In this document: positions 35,678-44,019 of the stretch, piece after piece
Position numbering within the stretch: the stretch's first letter is position 1
Layout of the letters: each line of letters begins with the position of its first letter
NCBI GenBank assembly: GCA_963805255.1
Contig: CAWDTK010000019.1
Location: forward strand, 558,001 to 622,000
Source: Bog-532 sp963805255
GTDB lineage: Bacteria > Actinomycetota > Actinomycetes > Streptosporangiales > Streptosporangiaceae
DNA: 64,000 nucleotides
Direction: 5' to 3'
Translations under genes and position numbers: made by a program
The notes under the pieces: model-generated
Told to the model about the DNA's origin: nothing
Seen by the model: the letters and a program-made list of their open reading frames with translations, nothing else
Databases searched by the model: none

Positions 35678-36697
35678 ATGGCTGAGCCCGACTTCCGCGC
35701 CTGCGCCGCCGCCGGAATCGGCGCGCTGCAGCGATGGTACGTTCCGTCGACCGGCCTGTGGAAGGGGACCGGCTGGTGGAATGCTGCCAACGCGCTGACC
35801 GCAGTGATCGGGTACATGCAGCAGACCGGTGACCGCACCTATGCAGGCGTCATCGAGACGACGTTCCAGGCCGGCCGCTGGCGGCATCGTGATTTCATCA
35901 ACAGGTTCTACGACGACAACGGCTGGTGGGCGCTGGCGTGGGTCGCGGCGTATGACCTCACTGGTGACCGCGGTTACCTCGGCGCCGCCGAGAGGATCTT
36001 CGCCTGCAACGAGGGTGGCTGGGATGCCACGTGCCGCGGCGGCCTGTGGTGGAACACAGCCAGGAAATATAAGAATGCGATCACCAATGAGTTGTTCTTC
36101 ACGCTGGCGGCCCTGCTGCATCAGCGCACGCCGGATGACCACGAGCGCTACCGGTCCTGGGCGCTGCGGGCGTGGGAGTGGCTGCGCGCGAGCGGCATGA
36201 TTGGCGCCCGCGGCCTGGTCAACGACGGGCTCACGCCGGCCTGCGAAAACAATCGCGGCACGACATGGACCTACAACCAGGGCGTGATCCTCGGCGGCCT
36301 TGCCGCCATGTACGAGATCACCGGTGACCGCGCCTATCTGGCGCAGGGACAGTCCATCGCCGGCGCCGTGCTGAGCGAGCTGGCCACACCGCCGTCGGCG
36401 AGCCCGCCGGGCATTCTCACCGAGCCCTGCGAGGGGGCCACCGGAAACTGCGACGGGGACCAGGTTCAGTTCAAAGGGATCTTCGTCCGCTACCTCCGGG
36501 ACTTCTACCTGGACAGCCGCTGTCCCGCCTACAGCGCGTTCATCCTCGCCAACGCCCGCTCCATCTGGGAGAACGACAAGAACGCGGACAACGAATTCGG
36601 GCTGCGCTGGTCCGGGCCCTTCGACCACGCCGATGCTGGACGGCAAAGTTCGGCCCTCGACGCCCTCAACGCCGCGATCGCCCTCACCGAGAGCTAG
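35678..36697 (+). CDS. Glycoside hydrolase family 76 (alpha-1,6-mannanase type)
   Basis: The 339-residue protein is an (alpha/alpha)6-barrel enzyme with the GH76 catalytic Asp pair in FYDDNGWWALAW, a GGLWWNTARKYKNAITNELF motif, and TWTYNQGVILGG near the middle. GH76 enzymes cut or transglycosylate alpha-1,6-mannan. There is no signal peptide on the chosen start, so it is either cytoplasmic or lacks a recognised export signal; GGGAG lies just upstream of the ATG. The gene faces the MptB-like mannosyltransferase, suggesting shared involvement with alpha-mannan. Confidence 0.9.
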   Translation: MAEPDFRACAAAGIGALQRWYVPSTGLWKGTGWWNAANALTAVIGYMQQTGDRTYAGVIETTFQAGRWRHRDFINRFYDDNGWWALAWVAAYDLTGDRGYLGAAERIFACNEGGWDATCRGGLWWNTARKYKNAITNELFFTLAALLHQRTPDDHERYRSWALRAWEWLRASGMIGARGLVNDGLTPACENNRGTTWTYNQGVILGGLAAMYEITGDRAYLAQGQSIAGAVLSELATPPSASPPGILTEPCEGATGNCDGDQVQFKGIFVRYLRDFYLDSRCPAYSAFILANARSIWENDKNADNEFGLRWSGPFDHADAGRQSSALDALNAAIALTES

Positions 36698-37085
36698 AAC
36701 CCCGATTCGCGGCATCAGGTCGTGTCATCGGCTGATTTCATAATCCCTGTTGCTGACTTGTCACCCAGGCGCTACAGCGTGAACAGGCCTTCACCGTATG
36801 CAAGCGCCGTGCGATCACGGCAGCGACCACGCTCAGCGACCTGCGCCGGCAAGCGGAGGTCCTGGCACGCTACGTACTCGGTGAAGCGACCGACTGGAAT
36901 GCTGGAATTTCGCGGTGCGAGCTGCATTCCCGCTCCTGCCGGTGGGCCGGTGCGTGACGACGCTAGCCGCCATTCCCGCGATCATTAAGCCGAACGGGAC
37001 GTGGTACGGGCGGTCTTTTCTACCGGGCCGGACGGGCGGCCGCGGGCGGCGGAACAGCCACCGGGCCCGCGGCCTGCCCGGCCCG
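36698..37085. other. Interval with an orphan coding-like stretch
   Basis: A forward frame at about 36768-36960 reads QALQREQAFTVCKRR, then SDLRRQAEVLARYVLGEAT, with helical, coding-like composition but no recognisable family or clear start. It may be a remnant. The rest is unassigned apart from the hairpin at 37038-37074. Confidence 0.35.
37038..37074 (-). terminator. GC-rich hairpin after csbD
   Basis: A perfect 10-bp inverted repeat (GGCCGCGGGC at 37038-37047, GCCCGCGGCC at 37065-37074) with a 17-nt loop begins 12 nt after the csbD stop on the minus strand. Confidence 0.65.
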
Positions 37086-37259
37086 TTACTTCTTGAAGGC
37101 GTCCTTGACCTTGTCCCCGGCCTGCTTGAGGTTTCCCTTGGCCTGATCGCCCTTGCCCTCGGCTTCCATCTCCTGGTCGCCGGTCACCTTACCCAGGTTC
37201 TCCTTGACGTCGCCCTTGATTTCGGTGGCCTTGTGGGCCGCCTTGTCCTCAGTCGCCAT
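37086..37259 (-). CDS. CsbD family stress protein
   Basis: The 57-residue protein reads MATEDKAAHKATEIKGDVKE, then NLGKVTGDQEMEAEGKGDQA, then KQAGDKVKDAFKK. This is the full CsbD pattern: small, charged, helical and hydrophilic. CsbD proteins are induced by general stress sigma factors in many bacteria and have no assigned biochemical activity. GGAAGGACG precedes the ATG. The gene is short and easily missed by length cut-offs, but the family match is clear. Confidence 0.93.
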   Translation of the reverse strand: MATEDKAAHKATEIKGDVKENLGKVTGDQEMEAEGKGDQAKGNLKQAGDKVKDAFKK

Positions 37260-37410
37260 AACGCTCGTCCTTCCTGATTACGTTGCCTGCCTACTGTCCA
37301 CACCGATGGCCGGCAAACGCGGTCATGGCACTCGTCCGGGTCAGCCCAGGTCAGCCGCACAGGCCGGGAATTCCTGACCGGCTGCGCTGCCGGGATGGCG
37401 GGCCGGAGCT

Positions 37411-37643
37411 GGTCAGGCAACGAGCTCGGCGTCCCCGGCGAACGCGGCCCGCAGGGCCGCGTAGCTGCCGCCCCGCCCCAGCAGCCCGGCGTGGCGGCCC
37501 GCCTCGGCGATCCTGGCTGGCGCCATCACCACGATGCGGCCGGCCCGCGAGGCGGTGGTCAGCCGGTGCGCGACCACGAGGGTGGTGCGCTTGGCCGTCA
37601 GCTGCTCCGCGACCGCGTGTTCCCGGGTACTGCCCGGACCGTC
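37411..37643 (-). pseudogene. C-terminal fragment of an ABC-transporter ATPase
   Basis: About 75 codons remain: TREHAVAEQLTAKRTTLVVA, then HRLTTASRAGRIVVMAPARI, then GGSYAALRAAFAGDAELVA and a stop. The VVAHRLTTA segment is the H-loop of MsbA/multidrug-type exporters. Walker A, Walker B and the membrane domain are missing. It lies directly after the LCP gene on the same strand; a deletion joining the two loci would explain its truncated start and the unusual C-terminus of the LCP protein. Confidence 0.8.
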
Positions 37644-37649
37644 GCGTGC

Positions 37650-38891
37650 CTACCGTGGGCCGCGGCTATACCTCTGCGTGGCTTCCGGCCCGGGCCCGGA
37701 CGCTGCCGGCCGGGTCTGCTGCCGGGTCTTCCGTAAGCCGACCGTCGTCCCGCTCAGCAGGCTCGCCGGTACCTGCTGGTTGGTCTTCAGCGCGTTGAAG
37801 AGCTGCAGTGCCGCGGCCTGATTCCACAGCACCGCGTCGCCCGCGTTTGCGGTGGGGTAGCTGGCGTTGGCGATCGGGACCGTTCCGGTCTGCGGGTTAC
37901 GCAGCGCCATCGCCACCGTGATGAGGCTGTACAGGTGCGTGCCCTGGTCGACCGAGGTCGAGCTCGCGGCGGCGGAGCCGAACGGCAGGGCGGTGAACGG
38001 GTTGAGGTACACGCCCGGGCTCGTGGCCTTGGCCAGGAGGGCCTTGAGGAACGCCCGCTGATCCTCTTCACGCTGCAGGTCCCCGCCGGCGAACGAATGA
38101 CGGTCCCGGACGAAAGCCAGCGCCTGCGCGCCGTCGAGGTTGTGGCAGCCCGCGGGAAGGCTGGCGCCGGAGTCGTAGTCGTGCAGCGCGGCCGGGAGGC
38201 ACATGTTCACCCCGCCCACCCCGTTCACCACGCTGACCAGCCCGCCGAACCCGATCCCCAGGTAGTGGTTGATGCGCAGCCCGGTGACGTTCTGCACGGT
38301 CTGGATGAGCAGCGATGGCCCACCGAACCCGAGCGCCGCGTTGATCTTGTTAGTGCCGTGGCCAGGGATCGGCACGTACGAGTCACGCGGAATGCTGATC
38401 AGCACCGGCCTGCCGCCACCGAGGTGCAGCAGCATGAGAGAGTCGGAGTTCTCGGTGCCGAAGTCGCGCCCGACGTGCAGGTTGTCTATCTGCTGCCGGG
38501 AGAGGCCCTGCCGGCTGTCCGAACCGGCGATCAGCCAGTTCTGTCCCGCCGACGTGCCGGAGTAGGCCGGAAGCGCGACCGACCGGTTCAGCTTGGAGTC
38601 CAGGTAGAAGTACGCGCTGACGACGGCCAGCACAAGGATCACCACGACCGAGCAAACGATCAGGACGATCCGCCGCCCGCGGTGTCCCGGCTGGCCCCAG
38701 AACCTCCGCCGGCGGCCGGTTCCCGGTCCGGCCAGCCCGGGCCGCCTCGTCGGGGGCCGGCCCGGCGCCTGACGCGTGGGCGGCTGTTGCGGCCATGTGC
38801 CGCGACCGTTGCCCGCTCCGGCGGGCCGTACCTCACCTGCCCCACGCGCCCCGGGTTCATCCCGGTACCAGCCCTCGGGCCAATCACTCAT
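37650..38891 (-). CDS. LytR-CpsA-Psr (LCP) family cell-wall glycopolymer ligase
   Basis: The 413-residue protein has a Pro/Arg/Gly-rich cytoplasmic N-terminus (about 75 residues), one transmembrane helix (IVLIVCSVVVILVLAVVSAY) and an extracellular LCP domain: GSDSRQGLSR, ENSDSLMLLH, SIPRDSYVPIPG, the TNKINAALGFGG segment and FVRDRHSFAGGDLQREEDQR. These carry the conserved Asp/Arg residues that bind the polyprenyl pyrophosphate. LCP enzymes attach glycopolymers to peptidoglycan. The last ~25 residues after LLSGTTVG look non-native, perhaps due to the adjoining deletion. Confidence 0.9.
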   Translation of the reverse strand: MSDWPEGWYRDEPGARGAGEVRPAGAGNGRGTWPQQPPTRQAPGRPPTRRPGLAGPGTGRRRRFWGQPGHRGRRIVLIVCSVVVILVLAVVSAYFYLDSKLNRSVALPAYSGTSAGQNWLIAGSDSRQGLSRQQIDNLHVGRDFGTENSDSLMLLHLGGGRPVLISIPRDSYVPIPGHGTNKINAALGFGGPSLLIQTVQNVTGLRINHYLGIGFGGLVSVVNGVGGVNMCLPAALHDYDSGASLPAGCHNLDGAQALAFVRDRHSFAGGDLQREEDQRAFLKALLAKATSPGVYLNPFTALPFGSAAASSTSVDQGTHLYSLITVAMALRNPQTGTVPIANASYPTANAGDAVLWNQAAALQLFNALKTNQQVPASLLSGTTVGLRKTRQQTRPAASGPGPEATQRYSRGPR

Positions 38892-38937
38892 GATTCGGCA
38901 CCCTCATGCGCCCATACCTGACATGGTCGTCACTACG

Positions 38938-39318
38938 TTAGGTGAGATGACCGACCACTCGGGCCAGCTGGGCGGGCGTGGCCGGTAGGGCATGCACAGA
39001 CGGCATCCCCGGCCCGGCGGGCAGCTTCTGGCGCGGCGTGCGGCCGACGTCAGCGAGCAGCAAGCAGCGGATGCGGGTAGCACCAGGCCGCGTCCGGGTT
39101 GATCTGGCCGTCACCGGCACCCGATCGCCAGCAGCCAGGTGGCGGTACACGTTCAAGGCGATATTAGAGAAACGCGCCCAGCATCCGCCGGGCGTATCCG
39201 GTGAGTCGATCACCCCGAAGCCATGGTCCTCGTCCCACTCCCGCAGCTTCACGTCATGGCTGCATGCGGCCGGCTCCCTTTCAGCTGCGTCTTGACACAT
39301 CTCGGGCAGCGCTACCAT
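38938..39318 (-). CDS. Cold-shock-like domain protein
   Basis: The 126-residue protein has a CSD-like segment VKLREWDEDHGFGVIDSPDT, then GGCWARFSNIALNVYRHLAA. This pattern (EW..D.G.GVIDSP.TPGGCW..FS) occurs in actinobacterial cold-shock-like proteins that bind single-stranded nucleic acid. The C-terminal part (SVHALPATPAQLARVVGHL) is not typical. The RNA-binding RNP-1 type aromatics are weak, so activity is uncertain. Its start is unclear; the family similarity begins at about residue 22. Confidence 0.65.
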   Translation of the reverse strand: MVALPEMCQDAAEREPAACSHDVKLREWDEDHGFGVIDSPDTPGGCWARFSNIALNVYRHLAAGDRVPVTARSTRTRPGATRIRCLLLADVGRTPRQKLPAGPGMPSVHALPATPAQLARVVGHLT

Positions 39319-39349
39319 TGCATGCGGCGGCGACGTGATGGAGTTCCGG

Positions 39350-40162
39350 ATGATCTACAACTACCAGCTGACCGTCCGGGGCCTGCGCATCCAGGTCCGG
39401 TCGGAAGGCGAAGGGGCACCCCTCCTGCTTCACTGCGGCGCCTGGGGCGAGATGCGCCAGTGGAGGCCGCTCGTGGAGCACCTGCACGGCTGCCAGGTGA
39501 TCACCTATGATGCCCCCGGCATCGGCTCCTCGCAGGTGCCGTCATACCCGATGTCGATGCGGGGCCTGGCGGACGTCGGCGCCGGCATCCTGGATCAGCT
39601 GGGTCTACGCTCTGCCCACGTCTTCGGCGTGTCATTCGGCGGTGCGGTCGCCCAGCAGATGGCGCTCAGCCACCCCGGGCGGATAGACAGGCTGGTCCTG
39701 GCGTCCACCTCCTTCGGCGGGCTGGCCATGCCCAGCAATCCCGCGGCGCTGTGGCACATGCTGCATCCGTGCAGCCACCATCCCGACCGGCTCGCCAGGA
39801 GTGCGGGTGTCGTGTTCGGCGGGAGGATGAGGTCGGAGCCGGAACTGGCCGCGGGCCTGAACATGACCAAGCCGGGCAGCAGCAAGGCCAGGTGGTTCCG
39901 CATGTCAGCCCTCGCTGGGTGGACCAGCCTGCCGTACCTGCCGTCAATCCGGCACGAGACGCTGATCCTGTGCGGGGACGATGACCCGGTGACACCGCAC
40001 GTGAACCACCGGGTCATGGCCAGGCTGATCCCGTCGGCGCGGCTGCACACGGTCGAAGGCGGGGGGCATCTCGTCCTGCTGGATAGCGCGCATGAGGTCG
40101 GGCCGGTGATCACCGCGTTCCTGCTCGGCGGGGATGAGCGGCTGGCCGCGGAGGCGGCGTGA
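39350..40162 (+). CDS. Alpha/beta-fold hydrolase
   Basis: The ~270-residue protein shows LLLHCGAWGEMRQW, the YDAPGIGSS loop, the nucleophile elbow GVSFGGAVAQQMALSHPGR, the acid Asp in CGDDDPVTP and the His in VEGGGHLVLLD. The layout is like that of intracellular polyhydroxyalkanoate depolymerase-type hydrolases, though this is only a resemblance. I prefer ATG at 39350 because GGAG is 6 nt upstream; GTG at 39335 and ATG at 39338 are alternatives. Confidence 0.87.
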   Translation: MIYNYQLTVRGLRIQVRSEGEGAPLLLHCGAWGEMRQWRPLVEHLHGCQVITYDAPGIGSSQVPSYPMSMRGLADVGAGILDQLGLRSAHVFGVSFGGAVAQQMALSHPGRIDRLVLASTSFGGLAMPSNPAALWHMLHPCSHHPDRLARSAGVVFGGRMRSEPELAAGLNMTKPGSSKARWFRMSALAGWTSLPYLPSIRHETLILCGDDDPVTPHVNHRVMARLIPSARLHTVEGGGHLVLLDSAHEVGPVITAFLLGGDERLAAEAA

Positions 40163-40315
40163 GCTACACCGGCATCAGCAGCCGCCTCCAGTGCACAGGG
40201 CACCACCAGTTCACAGGGCACCACCGAGCCCGGAACCCGCCGGCGTTGGAACCGCGCCGCGCCAGGGATCAGTCCCGGGGGCGGCACGGTCTTGGCCATT
40301 TGGCCGCCCTCAATT

Positions 40316-40804
40316 TCATTTCGGCGTCTTCCTGGTTGGCCTCGTCGCGGCCGTGGCGGCTTTCCTGGCGGTCTTTTCTGCAGCCTTCTTTGCTGCAGCC
40401 TTCTTTGCCGGTTCCTTCTTTGCCCCGGCCTTCTTTGCCGCAGCCTTCTCCGCCGGTTCCTTCTTTGCTGCCGCTGCGTTCTTCGCGGCCGGCGGGGCGG
40501 CCTGGGCCAGCGCGGTCAGGTCAACTACCGAATCGTCCCCGCCGAAGCTGTTGGGCAGGTAGGCGTCGGCGGCCCAGTCGTTTTCCCACCGCTGGTCATC
40601 GAGGAGGTACCGGAACCGGTAAGCCCGTCCCGCGTCGAGGTCAACGGTCAGGCTGAACCCGCCCCCGGCGTCGCGGTGCATCACATCGGCGCCGGCCGAC
40701 CAGTCGTTCCATTCCCCGCACACCGCCGCGGTCTGGGCGCCCACGCCGGGATCGAGCGTGAACGTGACGCTGGCCCTGCCTTTCCCGTTCCGGGACTTGA
40801 TCAT
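40316..40804 (-). CDS. Glycogen-binding-like (isoamylase early-set/CBM48) domain with a histone-H1-like Lys/Ala tail
   Basis: The 162-residue protein has an N-terminal CBM48/AMPK-type domain (ASVTFTLDPGVGAQTAAVCG, EWNDWSAGADVMHRD, YRFRYLLDDQRWENDWAADA, the usual glycogen-binding fold with Trp residues). From residue about 105 on it is a tail of AAKK, AEKAAAKKAGAKK and PAKKAAAKK repeats. Lys/Ala tails of this kind are typical of bacterial histone-like proteins that bind DNA. The first part should bind alpha-glucans, and the pair of functions in one small protein is unusual. It converges with the hydrolase gene. Confidence 0.85.
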   Translation of the reverse strand: MIKSRNGKGRASVTFTLDPGVGAQTAAVCGEWNDWSAGADVMHRDAGGGFSLTVDLDAGRAYRFRYLLDDQRWENDWAADAYLPNSFGGDDSVVDLTALAQAAPPAAKNAAAAKKEPAEKAAAKKAGAKKEPAKKAAAKKAAEKTARKAATAATRPTRKTPK

Positions 40805-41491
40805 CTTCGCCTCCGCTCTGGCTGGCCGGAAACCAACGGTAGCAACCGGTTCCGCCTGCGCTGTTACCGCCGCCAGCCGTCTGGCCCTGCACGCGTGAAT
40901 TCTGGGTTCCCGGCGTCCACCTGCAGAGAAAGAAACCTCAGCTACCTCGGCAGCCTACCGGGAGGCCACCCGCGATGACGCCCACCCGGTCGCGCCCTGG
41001 CGCCTGGCCGGGTCGGTAGCCTGTGCCGTGCCAACTCGCACGCCGGTTCTGAGTCAGTGTTCTGTGATCGTGCCCGGATCTCTCCGATCGGACCACATTT
41101 TGCCGATGTGGGTGCGGAGGACGTCAGCGCGATGCAGAGTGATAGAAGCGCTGGGTAGCGGGCGCAGAGCCTGGTCCGCCGTGGCATATAGCCGTGGCAT
41201 ATAAGGGTGCCTGTTCCCTGGCGGTACAGCCAGCACGCTCCCTGGCGGTACAGCCAGCACGAATACGGCGAGCGGCCAAGCGTACGCAGATGCCTCGCCC
41301 CAAGCGGGACCAGAGGGCGGGGTTTGCATACCGTCTCTGCCGCTCTGGTGACTGCGGTCCGCTATGCCGGATCACAATGTGAGGCTCCCCCGAAGGGGCC
41401 ACTCCTTCCGGCCGAAGTCCCGGACGGAGCGCAGAGATCTTTGGCTAGACAGCCAGCTTCGGGGACGGCCGGCAAGGGGAGGACATAGCCA
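40805..41491. other. Gap with short direct repeats, no supported gene
   Basis: CCGTGGCATATA occurs twice (41179-41190, 41192-41203). A 22-bp segment starting CCCTGGCGGTACAGCC occurs twice with a 24-bp period (41216-41237, 41240-41261). The sequence just upstream of the helicase has a plain purine site (GGGGAGG, about 41475-41481). I see no tRNA or small gene. Confidence 0.5.
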
Positions 41492-43882
41492 GTGGCTCGC
41501 CTGGCGATCACGAAAGACGTCCTGTCGGAGTACGCAAAGCTGGACAAGAGCGTCCAGAGCGTCGTCGACGCGGCGATCGCCGAGTTCGCCAACGACCCTC
41601 ACGCCGGCTTGCGCCTGGAGAAGGTGCCGGGCAGCCGGGACGACCGGATCCGCGTCATCCGGGTGGATCGCACGTGGTACGGCGTCGTGCTGGCCCCCGA
41701 CGGCGGGAGTACGTACTGCCTGCTCACGATCCTGCCCCCGGACAAGGCAATTGCCTACGCCGCCAGCCGACGGTTCAGCGTCAACCCGGCAACAGGCATG
41801 TTGGAGGTTGCGAACGAAAAAGCGATCCAGCAGCTGCAGCCCTCCCTGCAGGCGGCCGCCGGCCCGGCAAACAAGCGGATGTTCGCCGATGTCAGCGACG
41901 CCGACCTGACCCGACTGGGCATCGACGCGCAGATCCTGCCCCTGGTCCGGCTGCTGGTCAGCGACGCACATCTAGACGTGCTGCAGCCGGTGCTGCCCGA
42001 CGTCCAGTACACCGCGCTGCGCGCGCTGGCCCGCGGGATGACGGTCGACGAAGCCTGGGCTGAGGTGACCCAGCTTCTTCCCGCTGACGCACTGCCCGGG
42101 CAGGTGGAGGCCGGCGACCTGGTCTCCGCCATGGAACGCACACCGGGCCAGGTCACGTTCGTGTCGGGTCAAGAGGAGTTGCAGCTTATCCTGGCCCACC
42201 CGTTCGCGGCGTGGCGGACGTTCCTGCACCCGAGCCAGCGCGAGATCGCCTACCGGCCGAGCTACACCGGCCCGGCTCAAGTGACCGGCGGCCCGGGAAC
42301 CGGCAAGACGGTCACCGTGCTGCACCGGGCCGCTTTCCTCGCCGCGCGCGCCGTCACCTCATCCCCGGCAGGCGAGCCGGGCGCCGCAGGCCAGGCGGCT
42401 CCCCCCGGACCGGATCCCAAGCCGGTGCTGCTGACCACGTTCAACGGCAACCTGGCCGAGGCCCTGCGCGCCCAGCTTGACTTGCTGATCAGGGACGCCG
42501 GTATGCGCGGCCGGATCGAGGTCCTCAACCTGGACCGGCTCGCATACAGCATCATCAAGCAGGCCCGCGGTACTCCCGTTATCGCCGATGAACGGGTGCT
42601 CCGCGCCCGCTGGGCGGAGGCTGCCGCTGCCGCCGGCCTGGACTTCACCCCGGCGTTTCTGAAGAACGAGTGGGAGCAGGTCATCCTGGCCCAGGATCTG
42701 CGCAACGAGCAGGCGTACCTGACCTGCCTGCGGACCGGCCGGGGACGGCCGCTCACCAAAGCCCAGCGCAGCCAGGTCTGGCAGGCCGCCCGGCAGGTCA
42801 CCGCGGAATTGGCCGCGGCCCGCGAGTCCACTCATCTGCAGTTGACTAACGAGGCCACACACCTGCTCCGGCAGGCAAGAGCGCCGCGCTACCGCCACAT
42901 CCTCGTGGATGAGGCCCAGGACCTGCACCCCTCGCAGTGGCGGCTGCTCCGCGCCGCCGTGGCATCGGGCCCGGACGACCTGTTCATCGCCGCCGACCCG
43001 CACCAGCGCATCTATAACAACCGAGTCTCCCTTGCCAGCCTGCGGATCAGCGTGCGGGGGCGGAGCCGAAGACTGTCCCTGAACTACCGGACAACCCAAG
43101 AGATCCTGGCCTGGGCGATGCCACTGCTCGGAGCCGACCCGGTCACCGGCCTAGACGGCGAAGCCGACTCCCTGCTCGGCTACCGGTCGCCGATGCACGG
43201 CCCGCCTCCGCAACTGCGCATGGCGGCCACCCATGCCGAAGAATTCGCTCTTCTTACCGAACGGATCCGCTCGTGGCTAGCCGCCGGCATCGAGCCGCAC
43301 GCCATCGGGGTGGCGGCCCGGCCCGCCAGCATGGTGCGTGAGGCACGCCAGGCGCTGAAAGCGGATGGCATCGAGACTGCCTCTCTGAACGGCCGGGGCA
43401 GCACACAGGCGGTCCGGGCCGGCACGATGCATGCCATGAAGGGCCTGGAATTCCAGGCCGTCGCGGTCATCGGCGTGCAGCAAGGCGTGATCCCGGAACC
43501 AGAGGCGGTCACCCCCGAGGAAGAGGATGCCCTGGCGCACGCCCAGGACCTGCAGCGTGAGCGCTGCGTCCTGTTCGTGGTCTGCACCCGAGCCCGCGAT
43601 CATCTGTACGTCTCCGGCACCGGCAAGCTGAGCACGTTCCTGCCGCCTCGCCCGGCGGATCAGCCTCTGCCTTCTCGCGCCCGCCCAGCCGGCCCGACGC
43701 TGTCTCATCACGCTCGCCCGGCGGAACCGCCTCCGTCCGACTACGGCACCGTTGCCCCGCACACGCGGGCGAACCGGGGACAGCGGCACATCCGGCCCGC
43801 GCAAGGTAACGACGCGGGAACTGCTCCGCCTGCGCGAAGACTCATGGGCACCACGGCTCAGGGGCGCCTCCCTCGTCGCTGA
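41492..43882 (+). CDS. UvrD/REP-like DNA helicase with RelE/ParE-like N-terminal domain
   Basis: The 796-residue protein starts with an ~90-residue domain (ITKDVLSEYAKLDKSVQSVV, AGLRLEKVPGSRDDRIRVIR, VDRTWYGVVLAP) like RelE/ParE-fold proteins. After a ~150-residue spacer comes a superfamily 1 helicase core: Walker A GGPGTGKTVTVLHRA, motif II LVDEAQDLHPSQWRLL, motif III AADPHQRIYNN, LNYRTTQEILAW, and the C-terminal HAMKGLEFQAVAVIG motif. It should be an ATP-driven 3'-5' DNA translocase. A TTRELLRLRED segment in the next frame (43790-43850) suggests the natural C-terminus is lost by a frameshift near 43650-43790. Confidence 0.85.
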   Translation: MARLAITKDVLSEYAKLDKSVQSVVDAAIAEFANDPHAGLRLEKVPGSRDDRIRVIRVDRTWYGVVLAPDGGSTYCLLTILPPDKAIAYAASRRFSVNPATGMLEVANEKAIQQLQPSLQAAAGPANKRMFADVSDADLTRLGIDAQILPLVRLLVSDAHLDVLQPVLPDVQYTALRALARGMTVDEAWAEVTQLLPADALPGQVEAGDLVSAMERTPGQVTFVSGQEELQLILAHPFAAWRTFLHPSQREIAYRPSYTGPAQVTGGPGTGKTVTVLHRAAFLAARAVTSSPAGEPGAAGQAAPPGPDPKPVLLTTFNGNLAEALRAQLDLLIRDAGMRGRIEVLNLDRLAYSIIKQARGTPVIADERVLRARWAEAAAAAGLDFTPAFLKNEWEQVILAQDLRNEQAYLTCLRTGRGRPLTKAQRSQVWQAARQVTAELAAARESTHLQLTNEATHLLRQARAPRYRHILVDEAQDLHPSQWRLLRAAVASGPDDLFIAADPHQRIYNNRVSLASLRISVRGRSRRLSLNYRTTQEILAWAMPLLGADPVTGLDGEADSLLGYRSPMHGPPPQLRMAATHAEEFALLTERIRSWLAAGIEPHAIGVAARPASMVREARQALKADGIETASLNGRGSTQAVRAGTMHAMKGLEFQAVAVIGVQQGVIPEPEAVTPEEEDALAHAQDLQRERCVLFVVCTRARDHLYVSGTGKLSTFLPPRPADQPLPSRARPAGPTLSHHARPAEPPPSDYGTVAPHTRANRGQRHIRPAQGNDAGTAPPARRLMGTTAQGRLPRR

Positions 43883-44019
43883 AGCAGCAACCGATGCAGA
43901 GAAATCCCAGGTCAACGACTACGACCGAATTTTGAAACCGCACAGGGCCGCCGCCGATCTGATAGCGCCCGAGGCCGATTGGCCGCGGGCATGGCGCCTA
44001 TCCGCCGTGATGCTGATCC

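Noticed and set aside
36722..36988. Forward ORF of 88 codons after GH76
   Set aside because: No ribosome site or family, and a different frame over the same DNA looks more coding-like; neither can be supported as a gene.
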